A stretch of DNA of 64,000 bases. Source: Methanobacterium sp. SMA-27 (GTDB lineage: Archaea > Methanobacteriota > Methanobacteria > Methanobacteriales > Methanobacteriaceae). This document shows positions 17,311-25,695 of the stretch, one piece after another (position 1 is the first letter of the stretch; each line of letters begins with the position of its first letter). The DNA is taken from NCBI RefSeq assembly GCF_000744455.1, contig NZ_JQLY01000001.1, forward strand, positions 620,001-684,000, in the 5' to 3' direction. The translations under genes were made by a program, and so were the position numbers. The notes below the pieces were generated by a model. The model saw nothing but the letters and a program-made list of their open reading frames with translations. It had not been told where the DNA came from and did not search any database.

Positions 17311-17709
17311 TTACTCCACTTCTAACTCATAAATAATGCCATTTTTTTTAAAAAGTTCCTTTAAACAATTATAATTATCCTCTTTAAGGGCATATACTTC
17401 CTTCTTCTCATTACATGTAAAGCTGAATCTTTTTATAGGATGTCCAAATTTAATATCCTTTATTTCTGCTATAAAGTACTTTTTAACTTTACCCGTTCTT
17501 CTAGTTCTGTAAAAATTTTTCCTGTATTCAATCAGCAACTCACTGGTTAACTCCATATCATAAAATTCATCTTCAAAAAAGAGTAAAGTTTCACTAAGAT
17601 CCTTATCACATACAATACAACTATCTGCTTCTTCCGGGTTTCCAACACCACACTCTGGACATATCCTGTTAAAAGATATTCTGTCGTTGTATTCTTGGTT
17701 CACAGTCAT
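17311..17709 (-). CDS. Zinc-ribbon protein, unknown function
   Basis: A 132-aa protein. The N-terminus holds a zinc ribbon with two CxxC knuckles (CPECG and CIVCD, residues 18-34). The remaining about 95 residues alternate short strands and charged turns (LLFFEDEFYDMEL, KYFIAEIKDIKFG), resembling a small beta-barrel or PH-like domain. It is convergent with the ABC-class ATPase. Function unknown. Confidence 0.6.
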   Translation of the reverse strand: MTVNQEYNDRISFNRICPECGVGNPEEADSCIVCDKDLSETLLFFEDEFYDMELTSELLIEYRKNFYRTRRTGKVKKYFIAEIKDIKFGHPIKRFSFTCNEKKEVYALKEDNYNCLKELFKKNGIIYELEVE

Positions 17710-17963
17710 TTTTTACCATCACAAATTCGATCTTACATAGTATGTATCATTAATCTGTTTTCTATATGAAAGTAGATATAAATTATTATTTTTAGTTAGA
17801 GATATGAAACTTAATCTTGTCAATCGATAATTTTTGGTGATGATCATCACATAAAACTTCTTAATTATTTTTTAGACTGTGAATAGAAATCAAAATTAAA
17901 ATTAATTTCAGAAAGATTTACGATCAAACACGGGATTATAATTAAAATTACAACGGTGTACAA

Positions 17964-18491
17964 ATGCCATATATGATATGCAAAAAATGCGATGTTTACT
18001 ATGAAATAGCCGATGAGAATGCAGAGAAAGATTTAAAAACATGTCAATGCGGCTCTAAAATGAAGTATTACGAAAAACTTGAGGATTTTCTTAATTCAAA
18101 AGAACGCAAAACCAATGGAAACTCTATTCCAGTAATTGAAAGACTGGTAATAGATTATGAATCGGCAATCTCAAGGATAATACTCCAATGTATGTTGGAA
18201 ATTCCAATTGAACTGGGAATAAAACGTTTCATGCTAATTTTAAATGGAAAAGAATCTCCATTCATTACAAAATACAAGCTGTACAAACTTAAAACCTATG
18301 GAATGCTTTTTAACTATACAGAAGAACAATTAAGAATTATTATTGATTCTATTATTGAAAAAGGGTTTCTAAAAACAGAATATAAATCCGAATATGAGGG
18401 TTCTTATCTTGAATTAACAGATAAAGGTAAATTCTTCTTAAATGTTGGAGATAACATTGAAATGGGTTTTTTGGAAAAAGTAATTAAATAA
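17964..18491 (+). CDS. Zinc-ribbon plus RQC-like winged-helix protein
   Basis: A 175-aa protein. Residues 1-37 form a zinc ribbon (CKKCDVYYEI then CQCGSKM), a type seen at the start of many Methanobacteriaceae proteins. Residues about 65-165 resemble the RQC winged helix of RecQ helicases (ELGIKRFMLILNGKES, LYKLKTYGMLFNYTEEQL, LELTDKGKFFL). No helicase motor is present, so it may be a stand-alone DNA-binding module. The RQC assignment is from pattern recognition and needs profile confirmation. Confidence 0.6.
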   Translation: MPYMICKKCDVYYEIADENAEKDLKTCQCGSKMKYYEKLEDFLNSKERKTNGNSIPVIERLVIDYESAISRIILQCMLEIPIELGIKRFMLILNGKESPFITKYKLYKLKTYGMLFNYTEEQLRIIIDSIIEKGFLKTEYKSEYEGSYLELTDKGKFFLNVGDNIEMGFLEKVIK

Positions 18492-18549
18492 TTTTATTAA
18501 ATATTTTTTTTAAACAGTTTCAAGACTATAAAAATTCAAACAATTTGTT

Positions 18550-19746
18550 TTACAAATTGCAGATCTCATCGGGAATTTCTCTAAGTGAAATCAGATCTTT
18601 TGCAATGCACAGAACAGTTAAAATCACCAGCACCAGGAATCCTGGTAAAATTGTACCTAAAAAGCCGGTTAATAAAACCAAAATTATTATTAGATAATAT
18701 GGAATTCTAAATACCAGAAGTAAACGGCTTTTACAGTCATCCCATCTAAATGAGGAAATGAATATAAGGCTCAGTGATAAAAGTGCAACAGCTAGTGATA
18801 TGCACATAATCCATGTATCAGTGCTTGAAAGTTCACTTCCATACGGTAGCATTAAAACATGTTTTATACCTGCCGCAGCTCCAACAATTCCAAGAAGTAA
18901 TGGAAAATGGGAGTATATCCAAAGCTGATATTTGGCAATTTGATCTCCACGATCTTGTACTCTGGCTTCAGCCCCTCCTGCCTCTTCAAAGTACCCCCAC
19001 CATATGCTGAATGATATTAAAAGACCCATTAACCCTATAAGTGCGGTGTAAAGATTGAATCCTACATTGCTAATAGCCACAACAACACTCACAATTGCCT
19101 CTCCAATAATAATTATGGTGAAAAGACCAAATCTTTCAGGTAGATGAGTTGGATGTGTTGGAAAATTTATATGAAGATCCCCAGCTCTAAAAGGTGTAAG
19201 GAAATCAACAAACAACGCAACTCCCCAGAGCACAAAACGATAAGGAGCAGGTATAAATGCAGATATCAACCATATAGTTGCTGCAATACCAAAACCAATA
19301 CTGTAACGGCGGGTTAATGGACGTGCATCCGGTAGATTTCTTCCAACCCTAATATACTGAGCAACTAAAATAAATCTCAACACAGCATAAGAAATAGCAA
19401 AACCCTCACCTGTGGTTGTCAAAGCATTTCTAACGTTAACCGCCAAAGAAGCAACAACAACCATCTGCAACATTGTCAAGGCCCTATTTAATATGTCGTC
19501 GGTTCCAAAACGGTCCAAATAAAATGTATGACCCGACCAACCCCACCAGATAGCAAAAAATAGGGGAATCGATTCTAAAAAAGTAATGGGTGTGTAATTA
19601 GCACTTAAATTTAATGCAATCTGTGAAATGGCAGCAACAAAAATCAGATCGTACAGTAGTTCCAGCCAGTCAGAATGTTTTTCTAAACTCTGATCATCAT
19701 TGGATCGTAAAGTTGGTAGTACAACAAAATCTTTTCTAAGCTTCAT
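18550..19746 (-). CDS. ltrA: Low temperature requirement protein A (LtrA) family membrane protein
   Basis: A polytopic membrane protein of 398 aa from the preferred ATG at 19746, with about 10-12 helices. The LtrA signature is near the start: SDWLELLYDLIFVAAISQIA, then FFAIWWGWSGHTFYLDRF. The middle motif FTIIIIGEAIVSVV is also typical. LtrA was named from Listeria growth at low temperature; its biochemical role is unknown. An in-frame TTG exists at 19758, but GTGGGGG sits 5 bases before the ATG. Confidence 0.88.
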   Translation of the reverse strand: MKLRKDFVVLPTLRSNDDQSLEKHSDWLELLYDLIFVAAISQIALNLSANYTPITFLESIPLFFAIWWGWSGHTFYLDRFGTDDILNRALTMLQMVVVASLAVNVRNALTTTGEGFAISYAVLRFILVAQYIRVGRNLPDARPLTRRYSIGFGIAATIWLISAFIPAPYRFVLWGVALFVDFLTPFRAGDLHINFPTHPTHLPERFGLFTIIIIGEAIVSVVVAISNVGFNLYTALIGLMGLLISFSIWWGYFEEAGGAEARVQDRGDQIAKYQLWIYSHFPLLLGIVGAAAGIKHVLMLPYGSELSSTDTWIMCISLAVALLSLSLIFISSFRWDDCKSRLLLVFRIPYYLIIILVLLTGFLGTILPGFLVLVILTVLCIAKDLISLREIPDEICNL

Positions 19747-20011
19747 GTGCCCCCACAATCATCATAAAATATGAATATAATCTACTATAACATTTTTTTA
19801 TGATTCAATAAATAAATACACTATACTATTAGACTTTAAAAAATTTATAATTACCGCTACCCGCCAACTAAACTCCACCACTAATTAGAAGTCAAAGTAA
19901 AGTTTTAAACCAAAATTTTCAATTACCCTTCTTATCTTAAAAAAAATATGTAAAACTATTAAATACAAAAAATTATTTCCACATTTTAATGAATTTTATT
20001 TAGTCATTAAA

Positions 20012-20299
20012 TTAACTATTAACCTTCAATTTTTCTTTGATCTCTTCAAATAATTCAATATGGTCCTTCATATCTTCTGTAAGAAAATAAACAGCACCAT
20101 ACTTATTATCAACATGTGTTGCAATGATATTATGTTCTTCCAAAAGTTTTAAATGATGCCTAACGGTTTTATAATTTAATTCAAGAATTTCTGATAAGTT
20201 ATAAGCATTATATGATTCCGTTTTGAGTAAATCCATAATCCTCACTCTGTTAAACTCGCCTTTACTTCCTTTGAATAACCACCACAACAAGCTTTCCAT
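20012..20299 (-). CDS. ArsR-like winged-helix regulator
   Basis: A 95-aa DNA-binding protein from the ATG at 20299 (6 bases after AAGGG; ATG 20305 is an alternative). The winged helix is clear: NRVRIMDLLKTESYNAYNLSEIL, recognition helix LNYKTVRHHLKLLEEHN, and a wing ending in GAVYFLTEDM. Such small single-domain regulators are common in methanogens. The effector is unknown. It may control the small membrane gene upstream at 20763, which is on the same strand, or itself. Confidence 0.8.
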   Translation of the reverse strand: MESLLWWLFKGSKGEFNRVRIMDLLKTESYNAYNLSEILELNYKTVRHHLKLLEEHNIIATHVDNKYGAVYFLTEDMKDHIELFEEIKEKLKVNS

Positions 20300-20762
20300 T
20301 TGCATCCCTTATGATATTACTAAAGAAAAGTATTAATATTAAAACCTTTACTTTTAAACTTTAAAATTAATTTAAGTTGAACAAGTATTTAAAATTTAAC
20401 ATTAATAATCATTTTTTTTCAGAACTGCAGATGATAAATCAAGATTAACTAAACAAAATTGTAAAACTCATTACTTAGTAGGTGTTAATAAAAAAAATAA
20501 TAAGCACCAAAAAAAGATATCTAAAAAAATTCTTCCAATAAAAATCAAATAATATATTTCATTTTAAATAAAAAAATATTCAAAAATCACAAAAAATCAT
20601 AAAAATATATAATAATTAAAAATAGCTATCGCTAAAACCTCCCCAAAAATAGTATAATTGTTCCTTATTATATGTTTTATGCATAAATTAGGAAATAATT
20701 AAAAATTAATTAAAATTATCAAAAAAGCCTAAAAAATTTTTAAATCTATAATATTCAATTGT
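20300..20762. other. AT-rich intergenic region
   Basis: No gene seen. A 12-bp palindrome TTTATGCATAAA lies at 20676-20687. The HTH gene promoter should be near 20330-20360. Confidence 0.4.
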
Positions 20763-20927
20763 TTATACTATGCTGATATACAGAGTACCCAAACCAACAA
20801 CAAAACATAATACAGCAGTTATATATGTGGATGTTCTGGAACCTTCCATCAATTTGGTTGAACTGTAAAGTAATAGAGGTACGAGTAAAAGTAGAATAAT
20901 AGCACCTGCAAGATAGAATATACGCAT
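20763..20927 (-). CDS. 54-aa two-helix membrane protein
   Basis: The preferred start is ATG 20927, nine bases after GGAGG; the longer frame upstream lacks an RBS. The product has two hydrophobic helices (AGAIILLLLVPLLLY and ITAVLCFVVGLGTLYISIV) joined by a polar turn with SSTKLMEGSRTS. It resembles small uncharacterised archaeal membrane proteins. It lies about 460 bases upstream of the HTH regulator on the same strand. Confidence 0.6.
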   Translation of the reverse strand: MRIFYLAGAIILLLLVPLLLYSSTKLMEGSRTSTYITAVLCFVVGLGTLYISIV

Positions 20928-21172
20928 TTGAATAAAACCTCCACACCATTTTATCATCAATAATACTCTTCTGATTAAATCAGATATTTCCAATTAAATT
21001 TAAATTCATTTCTATTTAAGATTAACCCCACTGAAATAAATGGATATCCTAAGTTAAGCAAAATTATTTGGTAACAGCGGTTAATACTATAATAAGAAGA
21101 TCATTTTTTGAAGATTTTTCATATATAAAGAATGGAATGAATTGTTAAAAAATAATCTGGAGGTGGATATCA

Positions 21173-21838
21173 ATGGATGTTGTTAAAGCATTAAATTCCC
21201 GTTTTACTTGCAGAGCATTTAAACAGGATCCAGTAACAAAAGAGACAATTCTTAAAATAATGGAAGAAGCAACACATTCCCCTTCATGGGCAAATACACA
21301 ACCATGGGAAATATTTGTAGCGGGTGGCGATGCATTAGAAAGGATTCGAAGAAATTTTATGGAGTCCTATGCAAATGATGAACCCAAAACTCCAGAAATA
21401 CCCTGGGTTGAAAACTGGCCAAGTACCATGGAAGAACGGATAAAAGAACTTGGAATAGGCCGATTTAAACATTTGGGAATTTCAAAGGACGATAAGATAG
21501 CTAAAAATGCGAATTGGAGATTAAATTTCAAATTTTTCGATGCACCCTCAGTTGTATATCTATGCATGCATGAGAGCCTAACTGAATGGTCAATTTTCGA
21601 TCTTGGTTCATTATCACAGAGCATAATGCTGGCTGCACTGGAACATGGAGTAGACTCTGCACCAGCAGTAAATCTTGTTGCATATCCCAATTTCATAAGA
21701 AAAGAACTTGAAATTCCAGAAGAATTCATGATAGTCTTTGGAATTGCACTGGGATATAAAGATGAAAAAAGCCCTCAAAACACATATAAAAGCTCAAGAC
21801 GCCCAATAGAAGAAGTAGTCAGAACAAAAGGATTTTAA
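21173..21838 (+). CDS. Nitroreductase family protein
   Basis: A 221-aa flavin-dependent nitroreductase. The FMN-binding start is SRFTCRAFKQDPVTKETI, then ATHSPSWANTQPWEIFVAGG, with the C-terminal IALGYKDEK pattern. Members reduce nitro compounds, quinones or enoates with NAD(P)H. RBS GGAGGTGG lies before the ATG. It is followed 71 bases later by a second, shorter nitroreductase on the same strand, probably the same transcript. The physiological substrate is unknown. Confidence 0.9.
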   Translation: MDVVKALNSRFTCRAFKQDPVTKETILKIMEEATHSPSWANTQPWEIFVAGGDALERIRRNFMESYANDEPKTPEIPWVENWPSTMEERIKELGIGRFKHLGISKDDKIAKNANWRLNFKFFDAPSVVYLCMHESLTEWSIFDLGSLSQSIMLAALEHGVDSAPAVNLVAYPNFIRKELEIPEEFMIVFGIALGYKDEKSPQNTYKSSRRPIEEVVRTKGF

Positions 21839-21909
21839 AGTAATTTTTTTAAAAAATTATATTCTAAAAATATTGTTTTAATCTAAAAAACAATGGGGGA
21901 AATTATATC

Positions 21910-22422
21910 ATGGATGTAAATAAAGCCATAGAAGTTAGAAGAAGCATTAGAAAGTACAAACAAGTTGATATTGAAGAAGATAAGTTGGATAAAATTTTGG
22001 AATCAGCTAGAATTGCGCCATCAGCAGCCAACCGTCAACAATGGAAATTTGTGGTTGTAAAAGATTCAGATATAAGAAAAAAACTTGTAGATGCATGTCA
22101 TAGCCAGGTATTTGTTGGAGAAGCCCCGGTAGTAATAGCTGCATGTTCAACAGAATCTGATCAGAAAATGCCCTGTGGACAATATGCATATACAGTTGAT
22201 CTTTCAATTGCACTATCATTTATGATACTACAGGCAACAGAACTTGAACTTGGAACCTGCTGGTTAGGTGCCTTCAACGAAGACAACGTGAAAAATATAC
22301 TGAACATACCCGATAACATCAGAGTTGTTGGAATGATAACCATAGGATATTCAGATGAGAAACCCGACCCAAGACCACGAAAAACAATGGGCGAAATAGT
22401 ATCAAACAATGGATGGATGTAA
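21910..22422 (+). CDS. Nitroreductase family protein
   Basis: A 170-aa short-form nitroreductase with the FMN motif [32 protein letters not shown] and the tail [18 protein letters not shown]. It contains several Cys (ACHSQ, AACSTE, MPCGQ, GTCWLG). Short archaeal forms may carry extra redox features, but no ferredoxin domain is present. It is the second of two adjacent nitroreductase genes. Confidence 0.9.
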   Translation: MDVNKAIEVRRSIRKYKQVDIEEDKLDKILESARIAPSAANRQQWKFVVVKDSDIRKKLVDACHSQVFVGEAPVVIAACSTESDQKMPCGQYAYTVDLSIALSFMILQATELELGTCWLGAFNEDNVKNILNIPDNIRVVGMITIGYSDEKPDPRPRKTMGEIVSNNGWM

Positions 22423-22623
22423 AAAATAAGAACTAAATAAAAAGATTAATTAATACTGAGGATGAAGCAATCAATGGGATGGTCCTAGTGAAATAACTCT
22501 TATTTCCTCACTAATTCATGCCTCCATCAAAAATCTCATCAAATTATTTCCATATATTTTTAATCATAAATATCACACAAAAATCCAATATTACAAAATT
22601 AAATTTCAACAAATTGAAAATTT

Positions 22624-24006
22624 CTATATAATATTAAAATATTTTAAAAGGGCAAACATTTGATTACATGATTTATTAATCCTATTTTTATTTAAGGTCC
22701 CGTGAAGTGCAAGTACTTCACATGTAACTGCAGGCACACCATTTAAATTACAAACATCTTCCAGTGCACCAGGATATTTTACTCCTGCTTTATCATCGGC
22801 AATTAATTTAGACCCTGATTTTTTGGCAATGTATCCAGCAATGTTATCTTAATGATGGAGAATACCCTCTGTGTGAGGGTGGGGATGAATCTAACCACTA
22901 TATATAAATAATAGTTTAACAATAATTAATAGTATCGTATGCGATAACCAAGCATACTACACTTAATCTAATCAGTACCGTAGGAACTACGGAAATTAAA
23001 GCTTCTCTGAAAAAAACCACATTAGTGGATTTAATGAAGGAAGAAGCTCCTTCCGAAAGGGAGGGGTAGTTCACAACTCTTTAAAATGGGTATCCTGGTA
23101 CAAAGAGCACTATCCCTGCCTGGAACACCTCCTGGCATTGATGAATGGAAATCTCCCAAAGCATCAACATGCAATCTCTTTGCAAGTTTCATTATAATGT
23201 TGGTGGGATTTCCTGTTTTATTTGCCAGCCTATTGGGATTGGTATGATTCCAGTATCTATGAGTATGTGATGTACAGTAGGGAATTGCAAATGGAATAAT
23301 ATAAATTGTTCCTTTGATGGTTTTACCATTAAGATAATTTATCAACTTCATTGCTGCTGCAGGGGCAGGTAATTCATTTCCATACACACCAGCAACAATT
23401 AATATTTTAGGCCCCTTACCGTTCCCAAAGGTAACCATGGGAGTTCCAGTTTTTGCCTTAGAAATTATCTGATCGCTAAGAACTGTCTTGGGAATATATT
23501 TGTATAGTAAAGAATTTTTTTTGATGTCCCCACCTGTTGCCCCGTTAATAATATCTATCTTCACAACAGTTGTAAAGCTCGAGCAATAATATGCAACACC
23601 CTTACCTGAAATATCCTGAATACTGTTGTAATGTAAAATAAGAGTATATTTTGTTCCATTTTTTAATTTTTTAGACGGTGTAATAATTAAGGTATTATCG
23701 TGGATAGTTTTCCTAAAAGGAGTTAATACACCATTTACAAGCAGTTCTATCCATTTATTCCCGAATTTCACATGTTTATTAAATTTAATATGGATAACTT
23801 TATTAGTTTTCACATTCAAGGAATTTCTTTTGGGATCTGAACTTTTAACAACAGGAGAGTTCAGATATGAATTTGAAATTGTTATGGGATGAATTAACAT
23901 TTTTCTGAGTAATTAAATTTGAATTATTATCAGCAGCAGAAACCATGCCACATGTTAGCAATCCAAAAATACAGGGTAATAACAGAATTAATAAACGTTG
24001 ATCCAT
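22624..24006 (-). pseudogene. Exported Big_5 plus M14-like amidohydrolase, disrupted by a mini-IS element
   Basis: Reading on the minus strand: an ATG at 24006 (RBS AGGTGA) gives a signal peptide (MDQRLLILLLPCIFGLL and on to VSAAD). A frame change near 23900 leads into a Big_5/SbsA-type Ig domain (VIHIKFNKHVKFGNKWIELL). An AstE/AspA-like M14 domain follows (PKILIVAGVYGNELPAPAAA, IPFAIPYC, VDALGDFHSS). The frame breaks at about 23075, where a roughly 220-bp IS200/IS605-type remnant is inserted. It resumes at about 22849 (NIAGYIAKKSGSKLIADDKA, ending in NQMFALLKYFNII and a stop at 22624). Excising the insert could restore the frame. Related family members occur at 44677-45805. Confidence 0.8.
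22851..23074 (+). mobile_element. IS200/IS605-derived mini-element with TnpB tail
   Basis: About 220 bp inserted in the M14-like gene, with approximate ends. The left part has a hairpin ACCCTC-TGTGT-GAGGGT (22864-22880), as in IS200/IS605 left ends. The right part reads, in frame up to TAG at 23067, NLISTVGTTEIKASLKK then VDLMKEEAPSEREG, which is the TnpB C-terminus pattern. The DNA there folds into hairpins (CCAC-ATTA-GTGG; CTTCC-GAAA-GGGAG) and ends GTAGTTCAC, like the omega-RNA/right end of TnpB elements. There is no TnpA and no TnpB catalytic region. It probably is, or was, a non-autonomous element. Confidence 0.75.
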
Positions 24007-24067
24007 TTTTCCAACTCACCTACATGTTCACTATTATTAAAATTTTGTTTACCATTTAGAAATTGCC

Positions 24068-25663
24068 TTATTTTTTATTCAAAGTCATACTGTAGTCTTC
24101 AAAGGCGGTTTCTAATGTTTCCAACATTTTATTACCAATTTCTTCATATGCTTCATATCTTAAATTAGCCAATGAAACTCTCACAGACCAGCTGGGAGCA
24201 TCAAATCCTGCTCCTGGAAGGATAACTATAGATTCTTTATCTGCCAGTGCAAATACAAATGAAAGTGCATTATACGATTTTTCCATCCATTCTGCAAACA
24301 ACATGCCATACCTATCGGTTGCAAGTTTAAGAAGATCTATTACTGCATAGTAATTGGTTGCAGTAGTATCATAATCTAAAGGCAGACCCAGAGACTTATA
24401 GAGCACATGTATACGCTTGTTAAGAGCATTTTTAGTACCTTCAATATAATTGATATCATCCTCAATTATAAAGAACAATGAAAATAGGGTCATTTGAGTT
24501 TGCTGAGGTAGTGATAAACCTGCAGTATGTTTAAGAGCTACAGATCTGCTGTCAGCAACCATACGGTCTATGAATTTAATTTTAGAGGGATCAAGACTTA
24601 TGCTTTCATACCTTTTTATTAACTGATTTTTTATTTTTTCAGGAAGTGAACTCAACATCTTATCTATTGCATTGTCTTCATAAAGTGCCACCACACCCAA
24701 CCTCCATCCTGTACATCCCATATGCTTACTGAATGAATAAACACAGATGGTATTTGATGGTATTTCCGACATAATGGAACTAAAATCTTCAACAAAGGTT
24801 GCATAGACATCATCAGATATGATGATAAGATTGGGGTTATCATTTTTTACTATGTTTGCAATTCTTTGGATGGTTTCATCTCTGATTGCTCTTGCCTGGG
24901 GATTTCCCGGATTAACAACAAAAAATGCTTTAATAGATGGATCTTTGAGTTTATCTATTTCACTATCAGGATACTGCCAATCATCATCCGGATCTGCTTT
25001 AATCTCAACTTCAACCAGATCATAGTCGTTTAAATGTGGTATTTCAAGGTAAGGGGTGAATATGGGAGATCCAATTGCTATTTTATCCCCTTTTTTAATC
25101 AGCTTATTTTCAATTAGCGAGTTAAAAACATATATGATTCCACCTGTACCTCCTTCAGTTGCAAAGAGATCGTATTTGCAAGATTTTAATTGGTTTTTAC
25201 ATAGAAATTCAATTAAAAATGAGTGTACAACCTTTTCAGCATGGGGTAACATTCTGTCTGGTTCCGGATAGAAATCTCCAATACAACCGATCACGAGTTC
25301 ATACACCCAGCTATCCGGATCGAAACCCATTTTGTTGATTCCATAATCAACAGAACTCTTAAGAAATTTTATACCCGGTGCATCAGGATTTTTCTTAGCA
25401 TAATCCTGAAATCTCTCTGATATTCCTTCCTTTTCAGCATGAAAACCAGTATGTACATATTTACAGTTGCATTTAGTTTCTTCCATCGCAAAATTACCAA
25501 GAGTAAAAAATGCCTGTCTAGGGGTGGTGGCAATCCAATTAGGATTACCTCTACCCGCATTTAGAAGTGTGCGATCACGGAAATTTCCTGCAATATTGGT
25601 CAGTGCAAATTGAACCTCAAAAGGACTCAGTTCCATATAGCTCTTTAACTCTTTATAATCCAT
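24068..25663 (-). CDS. aspD: Aspartate 4-decarboxylase (bifunctional aspartate aminotransferase)
   Basis: A 531-aa PLP enzyme of fold type I. It matches aspartate 4-decarboxylase/aminotransferase in length and sequence: LLNAGRGNPNWIATTPRQAF, GTGGIIYVFNSL, FVVNPGNPQARA, and the PLP-Lys motif VYSFSKHMGCTGWRLG. The reaction is L-aspartate to L-alanine plus CO2, with aminotransferase side activity. The start ATG 25663 has GGAG at 6 bases. It lies 32 bases after the TPR gene on the same strand, so the two are likely co-transcribed. The enzyme is well known in bacteria and less common in methanogens. Confidence 0.92.
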   Translation of the reverse strand: MDYKELKSYMELSPFEVQFALTNIAGNFRDRTLLNAGRGNPNWIATTPRQAFFTLGNFAMEETKCNCKYVHTGFHAEKEGISERFQDYAKKNPDAPGIKFLKSSVDYGINKMGFDPDSWVYELVIGCIGDFYPEPDRMLPHAEKVVHSFLIEFLCKNQLKSCKYDLFATEGGTGGIIYVFNSLIENKLIKKGDKIAIGSPIFTPYLEIPHLNDYDLVEVEIKADPDDDWQYPDSEIDKLKDPSIKAFFVVNPGNPQARAIRDETIQRIANIVKNDNPNLIIISDDVYATFVEDFSSIMSEIPSNTICVYSFSKHMGCTGWRLGVVALYEDNAIDKMLSSLPEKIKNQLIKRYESISLDPSKIKFIDRMVADSRSVALKHTAGLSLPQQTQMTLFSLFFIIEDDINYIEGTKNALNKRIHVLYKSLGLPLDYDTTATNYYAVIDLLKLATDRYGMLFAEWMEKSYNALSFVFALADKESIVILPGAGFDAPSWSVRVSLANLRYEAYEEIGNKMLETLETAFEDYSMTLNKK

Positions 25664-25695
25664 AGTTTTCTCCTGATTCAACTTTGAATATTTAT

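Noticed and set aside
22681..22850. A separate small gene on the minus strand downstream of the mini-IS
   Set aside because: It has no start codon and continues the M14-like domain of the interrupted gene.
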